NCBI RefSeq assembly: GCF_009765355.1
Contig: NZ_VTHK01000015.1
Span: forward strand, 62,001-126,000
Origin: Amycolatopsis anabasis
GTDB lineage: Bacteria; Actinomycetota; Actinomycetes; Mycobacteriales; Pseudonocardiaceae
Reading direction: 5' to 3'
DNA: 64,000 nt
Position numbers and translations under genes: made by a program. The notes under the pieces were generated by a model. It searched no databases. It saw only the letters and a list, made by a program, of their open reading frames with translations, and was not told the DNA's origin. Each line of letters starts with the position of its first letter. The stretch's first letter is position 1. Of this stretch, positions 42,314 through 50,293 are shown in pieces.

Positions 42314-43371
42314 ACAGCAACGGTGACGGGAAACCGGTCGACCTGAGCACCCCCGCGGACTGGCGGGTGTACCGCGGCACCGGATGGCCCTCCGGGGAGG
42401 GCACGCCCCGGCTGCCCGAGGCCCCGCCCTGGCGCCGGTTCGGCGGGGAGGGCGCCGCGGACCGGCCCGCCGACGACGGCGGCGAGAGCGATCGCCGGAT
42501 CGGCAAGATGCGGAACAACGGGCGGCGGCCCTACCGCGGTGAGGTCGCGATGGTCAACGCGGCGCTGTACCTGCGGCGGCCGCTGCTGGTGACCGGGCGA
42601 CCCGGCACCGGGAAGTCCTGCCTGGCCTACCTGATCGCCCGGGAACTGGGGCTCGGTCCGGTGCTGCGGTGGCCGATCACCAGCCGCAGCACGCTCAAGG
42701 ACGGGCTGTACCTGTACGACGCGATCGGGCGCGTGCAGGACGCCGGCGCCCGCGGGGAGGGTCCCGGGGCGCCGGACATCGGCGACTACGTGCACCTGGG
42801 CCCGCTCGGGACCGCGCTGTTGCCGTACGACACGCCTCGGGTCCTGCTGATCGACGAGCTGGACAAGAGCGACATCGATCTGCCGAACGATCTGCTGAAC
42901 GTCTTCGAAGAAGGGGAGTACGACATCCCGGAGCTGGTCCGGCTGGCGAAGCGGCAGTCCGAGGTCTCGGTGCTCACCCACGACCGGCACGGCAGCGCGA
43001 TGGTGCGCGACGGGGTGGTCCGGTGCCGGTCGTTCCCCATAGTGATCATCACCAGCAACGGGGAGCGCGAGTTTCCACCGGCGTTCCTCCGGCGCTGCCT
43101 CAACTTCCGGGTGGAGCCGCCGGACTTCGAGCAGCTCGGCGCGATGGTGGCGGCCCAGTTCGGCGGTGCGGACAAGGTCGACATCGCCCGGTTGATCCAG
43201 GACTTCCTGGAGCGCAGCGCGGAACTCGGCGGCCTGGCGTCGGATCAGTTGCTCAACGCCGTGCACCTGGCCACCGAACTGGCCACCTCGGGCGCCTACC
43301 AGAGCGACGACGAGTGGAAGGATCTGCTCAAGGCCATCTGGCATCCCTTGTCCACCACGGAGCCGGGATGA
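42310..43371 (+). CDS. MoxR-type AAA+ ATPase of the VMAP system
   Basis: 353 aa. Walker A is GRPGTGKS (residues 96-103) and Walker B VLLIDELDKSD (178-188). Sensor 1 is VIITSNGEREF, then PPAFLRRCLNF, typical of MoxR/CoxD-like AAA+ chaperones. Such ATPases act on vWA-domain partners. Both neighbours overlap by 4 bp: VMAP upstream and the vWA protein downstream, so stoichiometric expression is likely. It is the energy-using switch of the ternary system in the published model. Confidence 0.9.
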   Translation: MNSNGDGKPVDLSTPADWRVYRGTGWPSGEGTPRLPEAPPWRRFGGEGAADRPADDGGESDRRIGKMRNNGRRPYRGEVAMVNAALYLRRPLLVTGRPGTGKSCLAYLIARELGLGPVLRWPITSRSTLKDGLYLYDAIGRVQDAGARGEGPGAPDIGDYVHLGPLGTALLPYDTPRVLLIDELDKSDIDLPNDLLNVFEEGEYDIPELVRLAKRQSEVSVLTHDRHGSAMVRDGVVRCRSFPIVIITSNGEREFPPAFLRRCLNFRVEPPDFEQLGAMVAAQFGGADKVDIARLIQDFLERSAELGGLASDQLLNAVHLATELATSGAYQSDDEWKDLLKAIWHPLSTTEPG

Positions 43372-46300
43372 GCCGGCCGGCCGCCGACGGGAACCCCGTG
43401 CCGCCCCCTTTCGCGGCACGGGTGGATTCCCTTGTGCTGCAACACTCCGAGCCCGCTCACCCGGCTGCGGAGCGGATCGGCACCGAGGATCTGGACTGGC
43501 GGGAGGTGCGGGACGCGCTGTGGCTGGCGCGTTCGCTGCGCCCGCCGGGGGAAACGCCAATGCCGCCGGAACCTCCGCCGGAGCCACCGGTGGCCGGGAC
43601 CACCGCGGAACCGGAATATCCGGCGGAGGAGCCGGGGGAACCCGGGGAAACCGACGGCGCCGAGAGCCGGGCCGCCACGGACGCCCAGGACGGCGGACCC
43701 GGGGTGGCGGCGCGGAAATGGCAGAACTGGACGGTCGGCGCCCCGAAGCGGGCACGGGCGGTCGAGGCCGAGGCCGGAATGGCCGAGCAGACCGCGCCGC
43801 TGGCCTGGCCGACGGTGCCGGACCTGCCGGACTCGCGGCTGATCGCGCGGTCGTTGCGGCCGTTCAACAAGACTTCGCCCTCCCCGTGGCGCCAGGTGCT
43901 CGACGAGGAGGGCACCGCGGACCGCGCCGCGCAGGACCGGATGTGGATTCCCCAGTGGCGGCCGGCGCCGTGGCACCGGTTCGAGGTCGTGCTGGTGGTG
44001 GACACCTCGGCGTCGATGGAGATCTGGCGGCACACCGTGAGCGAGTTCCGCGCGGTGCTGGAACGCCAGGGCGCGTTCCGGAACGTGCGCACCTGCGTGC
44101 TCGACTGCGATCAGCCCGACGACGACAAACTCGTGCTGCGGTGCGAGGGGCCCAGCGGGATGACCCGGAACTGGCGCGACCTGGTGGACACCACCGGGCG
44201 GCGGATCGTGCTGGTGCTGACCGACGCGGTCGGCCCGGCCTGGCGCGCCGGCGCGGCGACCCGGCTCACCGCGAAATGGGCGAAGGTCATGCCGGTCGCG
44301 CTGGTGCACATGCTGCCGCAGCGGTTGTGGCACTGGGGCGCGCTGTCCCCGCACCGGCTCCGGCTGAGCGCGGCCGCGCCCGGGGTGGCGAACGCGGAAC
44401 TGCGGGTGGAGACCCCGCACCGGTTGCCGCTCGCCGATCCGGGAAACGGCGTGGTGGTCCCGGTGCTCGGTCTCGCCCCGGAATGGCTGTCGAGCTGGGC
44501 GGGGCTGGTGACCGGGCTGCGCATGGGGCGGGTGGAGCTGACCGCGGTGCGGGTCCGCCCGGATCACGATCTCGAGGCGGAATCCGCGGAACTGGACGAG
44601 AAACTGCCCGAGCCGGACACCCCGCGCGGGCGGGTGCTGCGGTTCCGGACGATCGCGTCGGTGCAGGCGTTCCAGCTCGCCGGATTGCTGGCCGCGGCGC
44701 CGCTGAACATGCCGATGATGCAACTGGTGCAACGGGTGCTGCTGCCGGGGTCGAGCCTGGCCACCCTGGCCGAAGTGCTCCTCGGCGGCCTGCTGCGGCG
44801 GACCGAGCGGCGCGCGGCCGCCGATGACTCCACCGCGGTGGCCTACGAATTCCACGACGGGGTGCGCGAGGAATTGCTGGCGCGGGAGCGCCGGGACAAC
44901 ACCGTGCGGGTCGCCCGCATCATTTCCGAACACTCCGGCCGGGCGTCCGCGGTGCTGCGCAACTTCCGGGACGCCCTCGGCGATCCGGACAGCACCGATC
45001 TCCCCGAGGTGTCCGAGGAGAATCTGCCGCATCTGCGCGTCCAGGAAGCCGTCTTCCGGGCGCTGAGCGGTCGTTATTCAAAACGTGGTCAGCGGCTCCG
45101 GCGACGGATTGTTCAGGCCGATCCCAAAGCCGGAGTGATCCACGCTACAGTAGGCGCGAGCGGCGCCTCTGAATCGGTACAGAAATCGGTTCAGCCTACC
45201 GGGCGGCCGTCGCCAGGCGTACCCGATTCGGCTGAGGATTTTTCGTTGACCGCAACAGAACTACCGTCCACACCCGGTGTCGAACACGCTCCGGGCTCAT
45301 CCGGAGGAGACGAAGTGAGCACGCCTGTTTCCCCATTGTCGGTAGAAGTCAGGCGCAGTGGCGCGAGTCAGCCGCAGATCTGGGGCGCCATTCCGCTGCG
45401 CAATCCGGACTTCGTCGGCCGCGAGGATTTGCTGGAACGATTGCGGGACCGGCTGCAGACGCCGGGTACCACGGCGGTGCTTCCGGAGGCGCTGCACGGG
45501 ATGGGCGGTGTGGGCAAATCCCAGACCGTCGTCGAATACATCTACCAGCACGCCGGTGAGTACGACGTGATCTGGTGGATTCCGGCCGAGCATTCCGCGC
45601 AGATCCGAAGCAGTTTCGTGGAGCTGGCGAAGAAGATCGGGGTGTCCGCGGCCGGTTCGGCGGAGACCGCGGTCCCCGCCGTCCTCGAGGCGTTGCGCAA
45701 GGGCGAACCGTTCAGCCGGTGGCTCCTGGTCTTCGACAACGCCGACCGCCCGGAAGCGGTGAGCCAGTTCTTCCCGGCCGGGTCCGGGCACATCGTGGTC
45801 ACCTCCCGCAACTCGCAGTGGGCCGGGGTCGCGCGCACGGTCGAGGTCGACCTGTTCACCCGCGAGGAGAGCAAGGAACTGCTGCGCCGCCGCGGCGGGG
45901 AGATCAGCGACGAGGACGCCGACCAACTGGCCTCGGTGCTCGGCGACCTGCCGCTGGCCATCGAACAGGCCGCGTCCTGGCGCGCCCAGACCGGGATGCC
46001 CACCGACGAGTACGTGCAACTGCTGGAGCAGAACCGCACCGAACTGCTGGAGACCGGCGCGCCGTCGGACTACCGGCTGCCGGTGGCGGCGGCCTGGAAC
46101 GTGCCGCTGTCCCGCCTGCGCGCCGAGCATCCGGCCGCGCTGGAACTGCTGCAGCTGTGCGCCTTCTTCGGACCGGAGCCGATTTCGCGAAGCCTGTTCA
46201 CCGGGGTGCGCGACGCGCCGGTGCCGGACGCGCTGAACGAGGCGTTCCGCGACCCGATCAAGCTCAACCGCGCGGTCCGCGAGATCAGCCGGTACAGCCT

Positions 46301-47849
46301 GGCGAAGATCGACTACCGCACCAACACGTTCCAGTTGCACCGCCTGGTGCAGGCCGTGCTGAAGAACCAGTTGAGCGACGAGGACCAGGACCGGATGCGG
46401 CACGCGGTGCACATCCTCCTGGTCAACGGCGACCCGGGCGACCCGGAGGCCACCCCGAACTGGCCGCGGTACGCCGAACTGCTCCCGCACATGACCACGT
46501 CGCTGGCGCTGCACTGCCGGGACCCGTGGGTCCGGACCCTGATCATCAACCTGGTCCGGTACCTGCTCAACGCCGGGGACTTCGCCGGGGCCCGGGACGT
46601 CGCGCAGCGCGGGCTCGAGGTCTGGCGGGAGAACTTCGGCGAGAACGAGGAGAACACCCTCGGCCTGGCCCGCCTGTGCGGGGTCTCGCTGCGGCGGATG
46701 GGCCGGATCAACGAGGCGCAGGAACTCAACCAGCGGACCTTCGACCTGCTGCGGGACCGGCTCGGCGAGGACCACGAGGCCGTGCTGCGCATGGGTGACA
46801 CCGTGGCCGCGGACTTCCGGTCGCAGGGCCTGTTCCACCGGGAGATGGAGACCCAGAAGGACGTCTTCGAGCGCGCCCGGGTCATCCTCGGCGACGACGA
46901 TCCGGCCACTCTGGAGTACGCCACGAACCTGGCGGGCTGCCTGCGGCTGGTCGGCGACTTCTTCGAGGCGCGCAGGCTCGACGAGGACACCTTGCAGCGC
47001 AACGCTTTCGTGCTCGGGGAGAACCACCGGACCACGCTGCTCACGCTCAACGCCGTCGCCCTCGACCGGCGCGAGTGCGGGCTGTACGTCGAGGCGGCGC
47101 GGCTGCAGGAGGACACCCTCAACCGGCAGCGGGTGATCCTGGGCGAGGACCACCCGAACACGATCGGCGGAATCCGCAACCTCGCCGTCGCCAAGCGGAA
47201 GGCGGGCCTGCACGAGGACGCGCGGAACCTCGCCGAGGAATGCCTCGACCGGTACCGGCGGCGGTACGGCGACGGGAGCCTGGACACCGTCACCGCGATG
47301 ATGGGGCTGGCCGCGGACCTGCGGCACGGCGGCGAGCTGACCAAGTCGCGCGATCTGGCCGAGCGCAGTTTCGAGCTGTTCGGCGAGATCCGGGGCAAGC
47401 AGCACCCCTTCACCCTGATCGCCGCGTCCAACCTGGCCGTGACGCTGCGGCTGATGGGACGGGTGGACGCGGCCCAGGAGATCAACAAGTCGGTGTACCA
47501 AGGGCTGCGCGAGAACCTCGGCGCCGACCACCCGTTCACCCTGGTGGTCGCGACGAACCTGGCCAGCGATCTCGCCGAGGTGGGCGAGGTCGCCGAGGCG
47601 GGCGAGATGGACGAGGACACCCTGGAGCGGTCGGAGCGGGTGCTGGGCGCCCGGCACCCGTCGACCCTGGCCGTGGCCCTCAACCGCTCCCTGGATCTCA
47701 ACCAGCTCGGCCGCAGCGACGAGGCGGCGATCCTGCACACCAAGACCACCAGCAGCTTCCGCGAGGTGCTCGGCGCCGAACACCCGGCCACGGTTTCCGC
47801 CGAACGCCTGGTCCGCGCCGACTGCGACACCGACACCATGCAGCTCTAG
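43368..47849 (+). CDS. Fused vWA (SAV_2336-like)/NB-ARC/TPR protein (FxsT-like C-terminal half)
   Basis: 1,493 aa. The N-terminus is a short helical part, then a Pro/Glu-rich linker (~60-110). A vWA domain follows with MIDAS DTSAS at 212-216 (VVLVVDTSASME), resembling SAV_2336-type proteins. Residues ~700-980 are an NB-ARC STAND ATPase: FVGREDLLERL, P-loop GMGGVGKS (711-718), Walker B LLVFDNAD (~785-792). From ~1060 to the end there are TPRs, each with patterns such as LGEDHP-TL---NLA. This half matches the TPR protein of FxSxx-COOH peptide systems. It is the vWA component of the ternary system, possibly combining sensor and signal functions. No frameshift was seen. Confidence 0.87.
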   Translation: MSRPAADGNPVPPPFAARVDSLVLQHSEPAHPAAERIGTEDLDWREVRDALWLARSLRPPGETPMPPEPPPEPPVAGTTAEPEYPAEEPGEPGETDGAESRAATDAQDGGPGVAARKWQNWTVGAPKRARAVEAEAGMAEQTAPLAWPTVPDLPDSRLIARSLRPFNKTSPSPWRQVLDEEGTADRAAQDRMWIPQWRPAPWHRFEVVLVVDTSASMEIWRHTVSEFRAVLERQGAFRNVRTCVLDCDQPDDDKLVLRCEGPSGMTRNWRDLVDTTGRRIVLVLTDAVGPAWRAGAATRLTAKWAKVMPVALVHMLPQRLWHWGALSPHRLRLSAAAPGVANAELRVETPHRLPLADPGNGVVVPVLGLAPEWLSSWAGLVTGLRMGRVELTAVRVRPDHDLEAESAELDEKLPEPDTPRGRVLRFRTIASVQAFQLAGLLAAAPLNMPMMQLVQRVLLPGSSLATLAEVLLGGLLRRTERRAAADDSTAVAYEFHDGVREELLARERRDNTVRVARIISEHSGRASAVLRNFRDALGDPDSTDLPEVSEENLPHLRVQEAVFRALSGRYSKRGQRLRRRIVQADPKAGVIHATVGASGASESVQKSVQPTGRPSPGVPDSAEDFSLTATELPSTPGVEHAPGSSGGDEVSTPVSPLSVEVRRSGASQPQIWGAIPLRNPDFVGREDLLERLRDRLQTPGTTAVLPEALHGMGGVGKSQTVVEYIYQHAGEYDVIWWIPAEHSAQIRSSFVELAKKIGVSAAGSAETAVPAVLEALRKGEPFSRWLLVFDNADRPEAVSQFFPAGSGHIVVTSRNSQWAGVARTVEVDLFTREESKELLRRRGGEISDEDADQLASVLGDLPLAIEQAASWRAQTGMPTDEYVQLLEQNRTELLETGAPSDYRLPVAAAWNVPLSRLRAEHPAALELLQLCAFFGPEPISRSLFTGVRDAPVPDALNEAFRDPIKLNRAVREISRYSLAKIDYRTNTFQLHRLVQAVLKNQLSDEDQDRMRHAVHILLVNGDPGDPEATPNWPRYAELLPHMTTSLALHCRDPWVRTLIINLVRYLLNAGDFAGARDVAQRGLEVWRENFGENEENTLGLARLCGVSLRRMGRINEAQELNQRTFDLLRDRLGEDHEAVLRMGDTVAADFRSQGLFHREMETQKDVFERARVILGDDDPATLEYATNLAGCLRLVGDFFEARRLDEDTLQRNAFVLGENHRTTLLTLNAVALDRRECGLYVEAARLQEDTLNRQRVILGEDHPNTIGGIRNLAVAKRKAGLHEDARNLAEECLDRYRRRYGDGSLDTVTAMMGLAADLRHGGELTKSRDLAERSFELFGEIRGKQHPFTLIAASNLAVTLRLMGRVDAAQEINKSVYQGLRENLGADHPFTLVVATNLASDLAEVGEVAEAGEMDEDTLERSERVLGARHPSTLAVALNRSLDLNQLGRSDEAAILHTKTTSSFREVLGAEHPATVSAERLVRADCDTDTMQL

Positions 47850-47878
47850 CGCCCGTCTTCGGTCCTCCGTCGTGGGGC

Positions 47879-47928
47879 GGGTCGTGAGTGTTTGGGCCGG
47901 TTGGAACCGGTCTGAACACTCACGACCC
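47879..47928. terminator. GTCGTGAGTGTT-family inverted repeat
   Basis: Outer arms GGGTCGTGAGTGTT / AACACTCACGACCC enclose an inner CCGGTTGGAACCGG. It is placed between the convergent vWA/TPR and HExxH genes. The inner hairpin is identical to that at 30470. Confidence 0.75.
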
Positions 47929-47960
47929 CCAGTTTGACCCATCGGGATCGAAGACAGGGG

Positions 47961-49799
47961 CTAACCAGCCGGTCGGCTCACGACCTGGAGCCGTTCGCCC
48001 AGCCAGCGGGCGAGCGGGATCGGGTCGACCTCGGCGGCGGTCAGGCCGCGGAGGCGTTCGTGCACGGCGACGGTGACGTCCGGCAGCTCGAGGAGCGCGC
48101 GGGCCGGGACCGCTTCGCCCCGGGCGCGCAGGCAGAGGCCGAGCCCGATCCAGGCCTGGCCGTCCGCCGGATCGGCGGCGATGCGTTCGGTGTAGGCGGC
48201 GGCCGCCGCGGTGTGGTCGCCCTGGGCGTAGGCGAGGTCGCCGCGGGGGAGCCGGGTGTGTTCCCGGCTCGCGAGTTGCGCGAACTCGGTCGGGGCCACC
48301 GCGTTCGTCTCCAGCAGGGTGGCCCGCGCGGCATGGTGCACGCGGCGCTGGTTCGGCGTCACCGCGAACTCCGGGAGCCGCGGCGCCGGATGGCCGCGCA
48401 GCCACGCCGAGGCCAGCTCGTGGATCGCGCGGTCGTCGGGGCGCCGGTGGCGCAGCAGCCAACCGGCCCGGTGGTCGGCGGTCACCTCGGTCACCACGTC
48501 CAGCAGATCGGCGTCGACGGGGTCAGCCGCGCAGCGGGCGATCCGGTCACCGGCCACGGCGACGAACGAGCGGCCCAGTTCGGTGAGCCCGGGGGCCCGC
48601 GCGAGTTCCGCGAGGGCTTCGCGCACCTGCGCGCGGCGGTAGGCGAACAGGAACTGCGCCGCCCGCGCCTCCGCCTGGTCGGCCTGCGCACGCTGCGTCC
48701 GGTAGAACTCGACCACGCTGGTGAACGCGTAGACCCCGTGCAGCAGGCCGGTCGAGGGCCGCGGCTCGTCCAGCCAGGGGGCGTAGCAGACCGGGTCCCG
48801 GGCGCCCTTGACCAGCACCACCAGGCCCAGCAACGCGTTGAGCTTGGCGTGCTGGATCTCGTGCACCAGGGTTTCCGCGAGGTGCGGGGCGGATGCCTTG
48901 GGGGAAAGGAGAACGGCGCCGAACGCCGAGGACGCGGAGGCCGCGACGAGCCCGCCCGCCGGATCGGTGGGCACCAGCGTGTTCAGGCAGGCCGCGATCT
49001 CGGCGGCGTAGGCGGAATGCCGTTCGGTGAGGATCCGCCACGCCTCGTCCAGCAGCTTGCCCCATTCCGCGAACTCGCTGCCGCCCAGCCGGGCCGGTGG
49101 CAGGGCGGACGAGTATTCCCGGTACGGATCGGTGTCGTCGACGCGTACCCGCAGCGCGAGGCCCCGCCAGGTGCTGGTGTGCGACCGGGTGGGCCGGAAC
49201 AGAAAGGTTTCCCCGGACAAGGGGAATGCGAGCGAGACGGAACCGGCCCGCAGCCGCACCCCGTCCGCGCCGTGCGCCAGCTCCGCCGTCCCCACCGGGA
49301 AATCGGTGGGCACCCGGAGCTGCCCGAGGGTCGGCAGGTTGATCGCCCCGTAGAGGACGGGCACGCGCACCGCGCACGGGACGTTCGCGCGGATCGCCGC
49401 GGCCGCCGCCAGCGAATGCAGGTAACCGATCTCCGTCCACAGTGGAGTGGGACTGGTTTCCGCGCCGATCAGCCGGGCCACCACGCGAGCGGCCCAGACG
49501 CCCACGGTCGGGTACATCAGCACGTCTTCGGCGATCTCCGGCGCACGCCGGTCGGCCAGGGCGAGTACCCGCCAGGCGTCTTCGGGGCCGGTCAACGGGC
49601 CCGCCGCGTCCGGGGCGTCGGCGAGCAGGTCCAGCAGGGTCCGGAGCAGGAGCTTGCGCCTGCTGTACTCGGCCGAGCGCAGCACCGCCAGCGACTCGGG
49701 CGGCACCGGGCCGGCGCAGAGCGCGTGGAAGACCTCGGACGGCAGCGTATGCCGGTCCAGCCCGTTCGGCGGCCCGGTTCCCGGCTCCTGCCGGGTCAA
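47961..49799 (-). CDS. HExxH-motif peptide-modification protein (FxsB/FxSxx-associated HExxH domain; putative peptide hydroxylase)
   Basis: 612 aa. The HExxH element is HEIQH at 313-317 in AETLVHEIQHAKLNALLGLV. An N-terminal SEVFHAL...YSRRKLLLRTLLDLL region and YGAINLPTLGQLRVP, typical of the stand-alone HEXXH-motif family (mod_HExxH), precede it. The C-terminus (~520-600) has a TPR-like repeat, GDHTAAAAAYTERIAADPADGQAWIGLGLCL. Members occur with FxSxx-COOH radical SAM loci, and some have been reported as alpha-ketoglutarate-dependent peptide beta-hydroxylases rather than proteases. It starts at a TTG overlapping the upstream peptide stop by 4 bp. No radical SAM gene accompanies it. Confidence 0.82.
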   Translation of the reverse strand: MTRQEPGTGPPNGLDRHTLPSEVFHALCAGPVPPESLAVLRSAEYSRRKLLLRTLLDLLADAPDAAGPLTGPEDAWRVLALADRRAPEIAEDVLMYPTVGVWAARVVARLIGAETSPTPLWTEIGYLHSLAAAAAIRANVPCAVRVPVLYGAINLPTLGQLRVPTDFPVGTAELAHGADGVRLRAGSVSLAFPLSGETFLFRPTRSHTSTWRGLALRVRVDDTDPYREYSSALPPARLGGSEFAEWGKLLDEAWRILTERHSAYAAEIAACLNTLVPTDPAGGLVAASASSAFGAVLLSPKASAPHLAETLVHEIQHAKLNALLGLVVLVKGARDPVCYAPWLDEPRPSTGLLHGVYAFTSVVEFYRTQRAQADQAEARAAQFLFAYRRAQVREALAELARAPGLTELGRSFVAVAGDRIARCAADPVDADLLDVVTEVTADHRAGWLLRHRRPDDRAIHELASAWLRGHPAPRLPEFAVTPNQRRVHHAARATLLETNAVAPTEFAQLASREHTRLPRGDLAYAQGDHTAAAAAYTERIAADPADGQAWIGLGLCLRARGEAVPARALLELPDVTVAVHERLRGLTAAEVDPIPLARWLGERLQVVSRPAG

Positions 49800-50056
49800 C
49801 CGGCGATACCCGGCGACCCGGTCGCGGCGAGCGGCATCCTTCGCTGGCCCTGCACGTCGTCGTAGCTGCCTTCCGCCACCGCCGCGAGCGCGATCTGGAT
49901 CGCGCTGGTCAGTTCGGGCGCGGAAAGCCGCCGCAATTCGCCGAGCGTAACCGGGCTCAGGTCGAGCAGTTCCGAACGTATTCCGTGTAATCCCTGACTG
50001 GTCACCTGGCCCGCCCCTCTGCGTGTCCCGGCCGTAACCGGGTGAATACGTTCCAT
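49796..50056 (-). CDS. Candidate precursor peptide for the HExxH enzyme
   Basis: 86 aa from ATG 50056, or 69 aa from the GTG at 50005 behind AGAGGGG. Its middle, ELLDLSPVTLGELRRLSAPEL, is like the leader helix of FxSxx-COOH precursors (LxDLxxLxLxEL). The C-terminus is EGSYDDVQGQRRMPLAATG... and ends SPGIAG, so the FxSxx terminus is missing. The YDDV segment is a possible modified core. It contains a TTA and an ATA codon, rare in this genome. Overlap of 4 bp with the HExxH gene supports one operon. It is a putative RiPP precursor; the assignment is inference. Confidence 0.6.
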   Translation of the reverse strand: MERIHPVTAGTRRGAGQVTSQGLHGIRSELLDLSPVTLGELRRLSAPELTSAIQIALAAVAEGSYDDVQGQRRMPLAATGSPGIAG

Positions 50057-50144
50057 GATGCCGGACTCCGGTACGTGACGAAATACTCCGAGCGCGGATA
50101 AATCGGCTGACCGGCGGAGTACCGCGGTGCTACCGTGCGCCGGA

Positions 50145-50161
50145 ATCCCGGTTACCGGGAT
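50145..50161. promoter_or_regulatory. Perfect palindrome in the divergent region before the Tet(M)-like gene
   Basis: ATCCCGGT-T-ACCGGGAT lies 37 bp before the leader ORF and 89 bp from the start of the divergent peptide gene. It could be an operator or an mRNA hairpin in the leader of the GTPase transcript. Confidence 0.35.
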
Positions 50162-50197
50162 GTCGTTGCCCCATTCGTCCGAACGAGGAGTCCCCGA

Positions 50198-50293
50198 ATG
50201 CGCCAGTCGTCAGCGGTCTTCAGCACGGATCACTCGACGACTCTTCCGGGGACGAATGGACATCTTGAACATCGGGATTCTCGCGCATGTTGA
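50198..50293 (+). CDS. 31-codon upstream ORF (possible leader peptide) of the ribosome-protection gene
   Basis: ATG at 50198 has a strong GAACGAGGAG site 7 nt upstream. The ORF starts MRQSSAVFSTDHST and ends at 50293 (stop included), overlapping the GTPase start (50256) in a different frame. The main gene's own ribosome binding site is weak (CCGGGGA), so translation of this leader could control it, as in attenuated antibiotic-resistance genes. This is suggestive only. Confidence 0.4.
   Translation: MRQSSAVFSTDHSTTLPGTNGHLEHRDSRAC

Noticed and set aside
45297..47942. 881-codon antisense ORF over the vWA/NB-ARC/TPR gene
   Set aside because: Mirror frame of TPR repeats; no conserved domain.
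49796..50056. Classical FxSxx-COOH precursor (FxsA)
   Set aside because: No Phe-x-Ser-x-x C-terminus and no radical SAM (FxsB) gene next to it; kept only as an FxSxx-like leader peptide.
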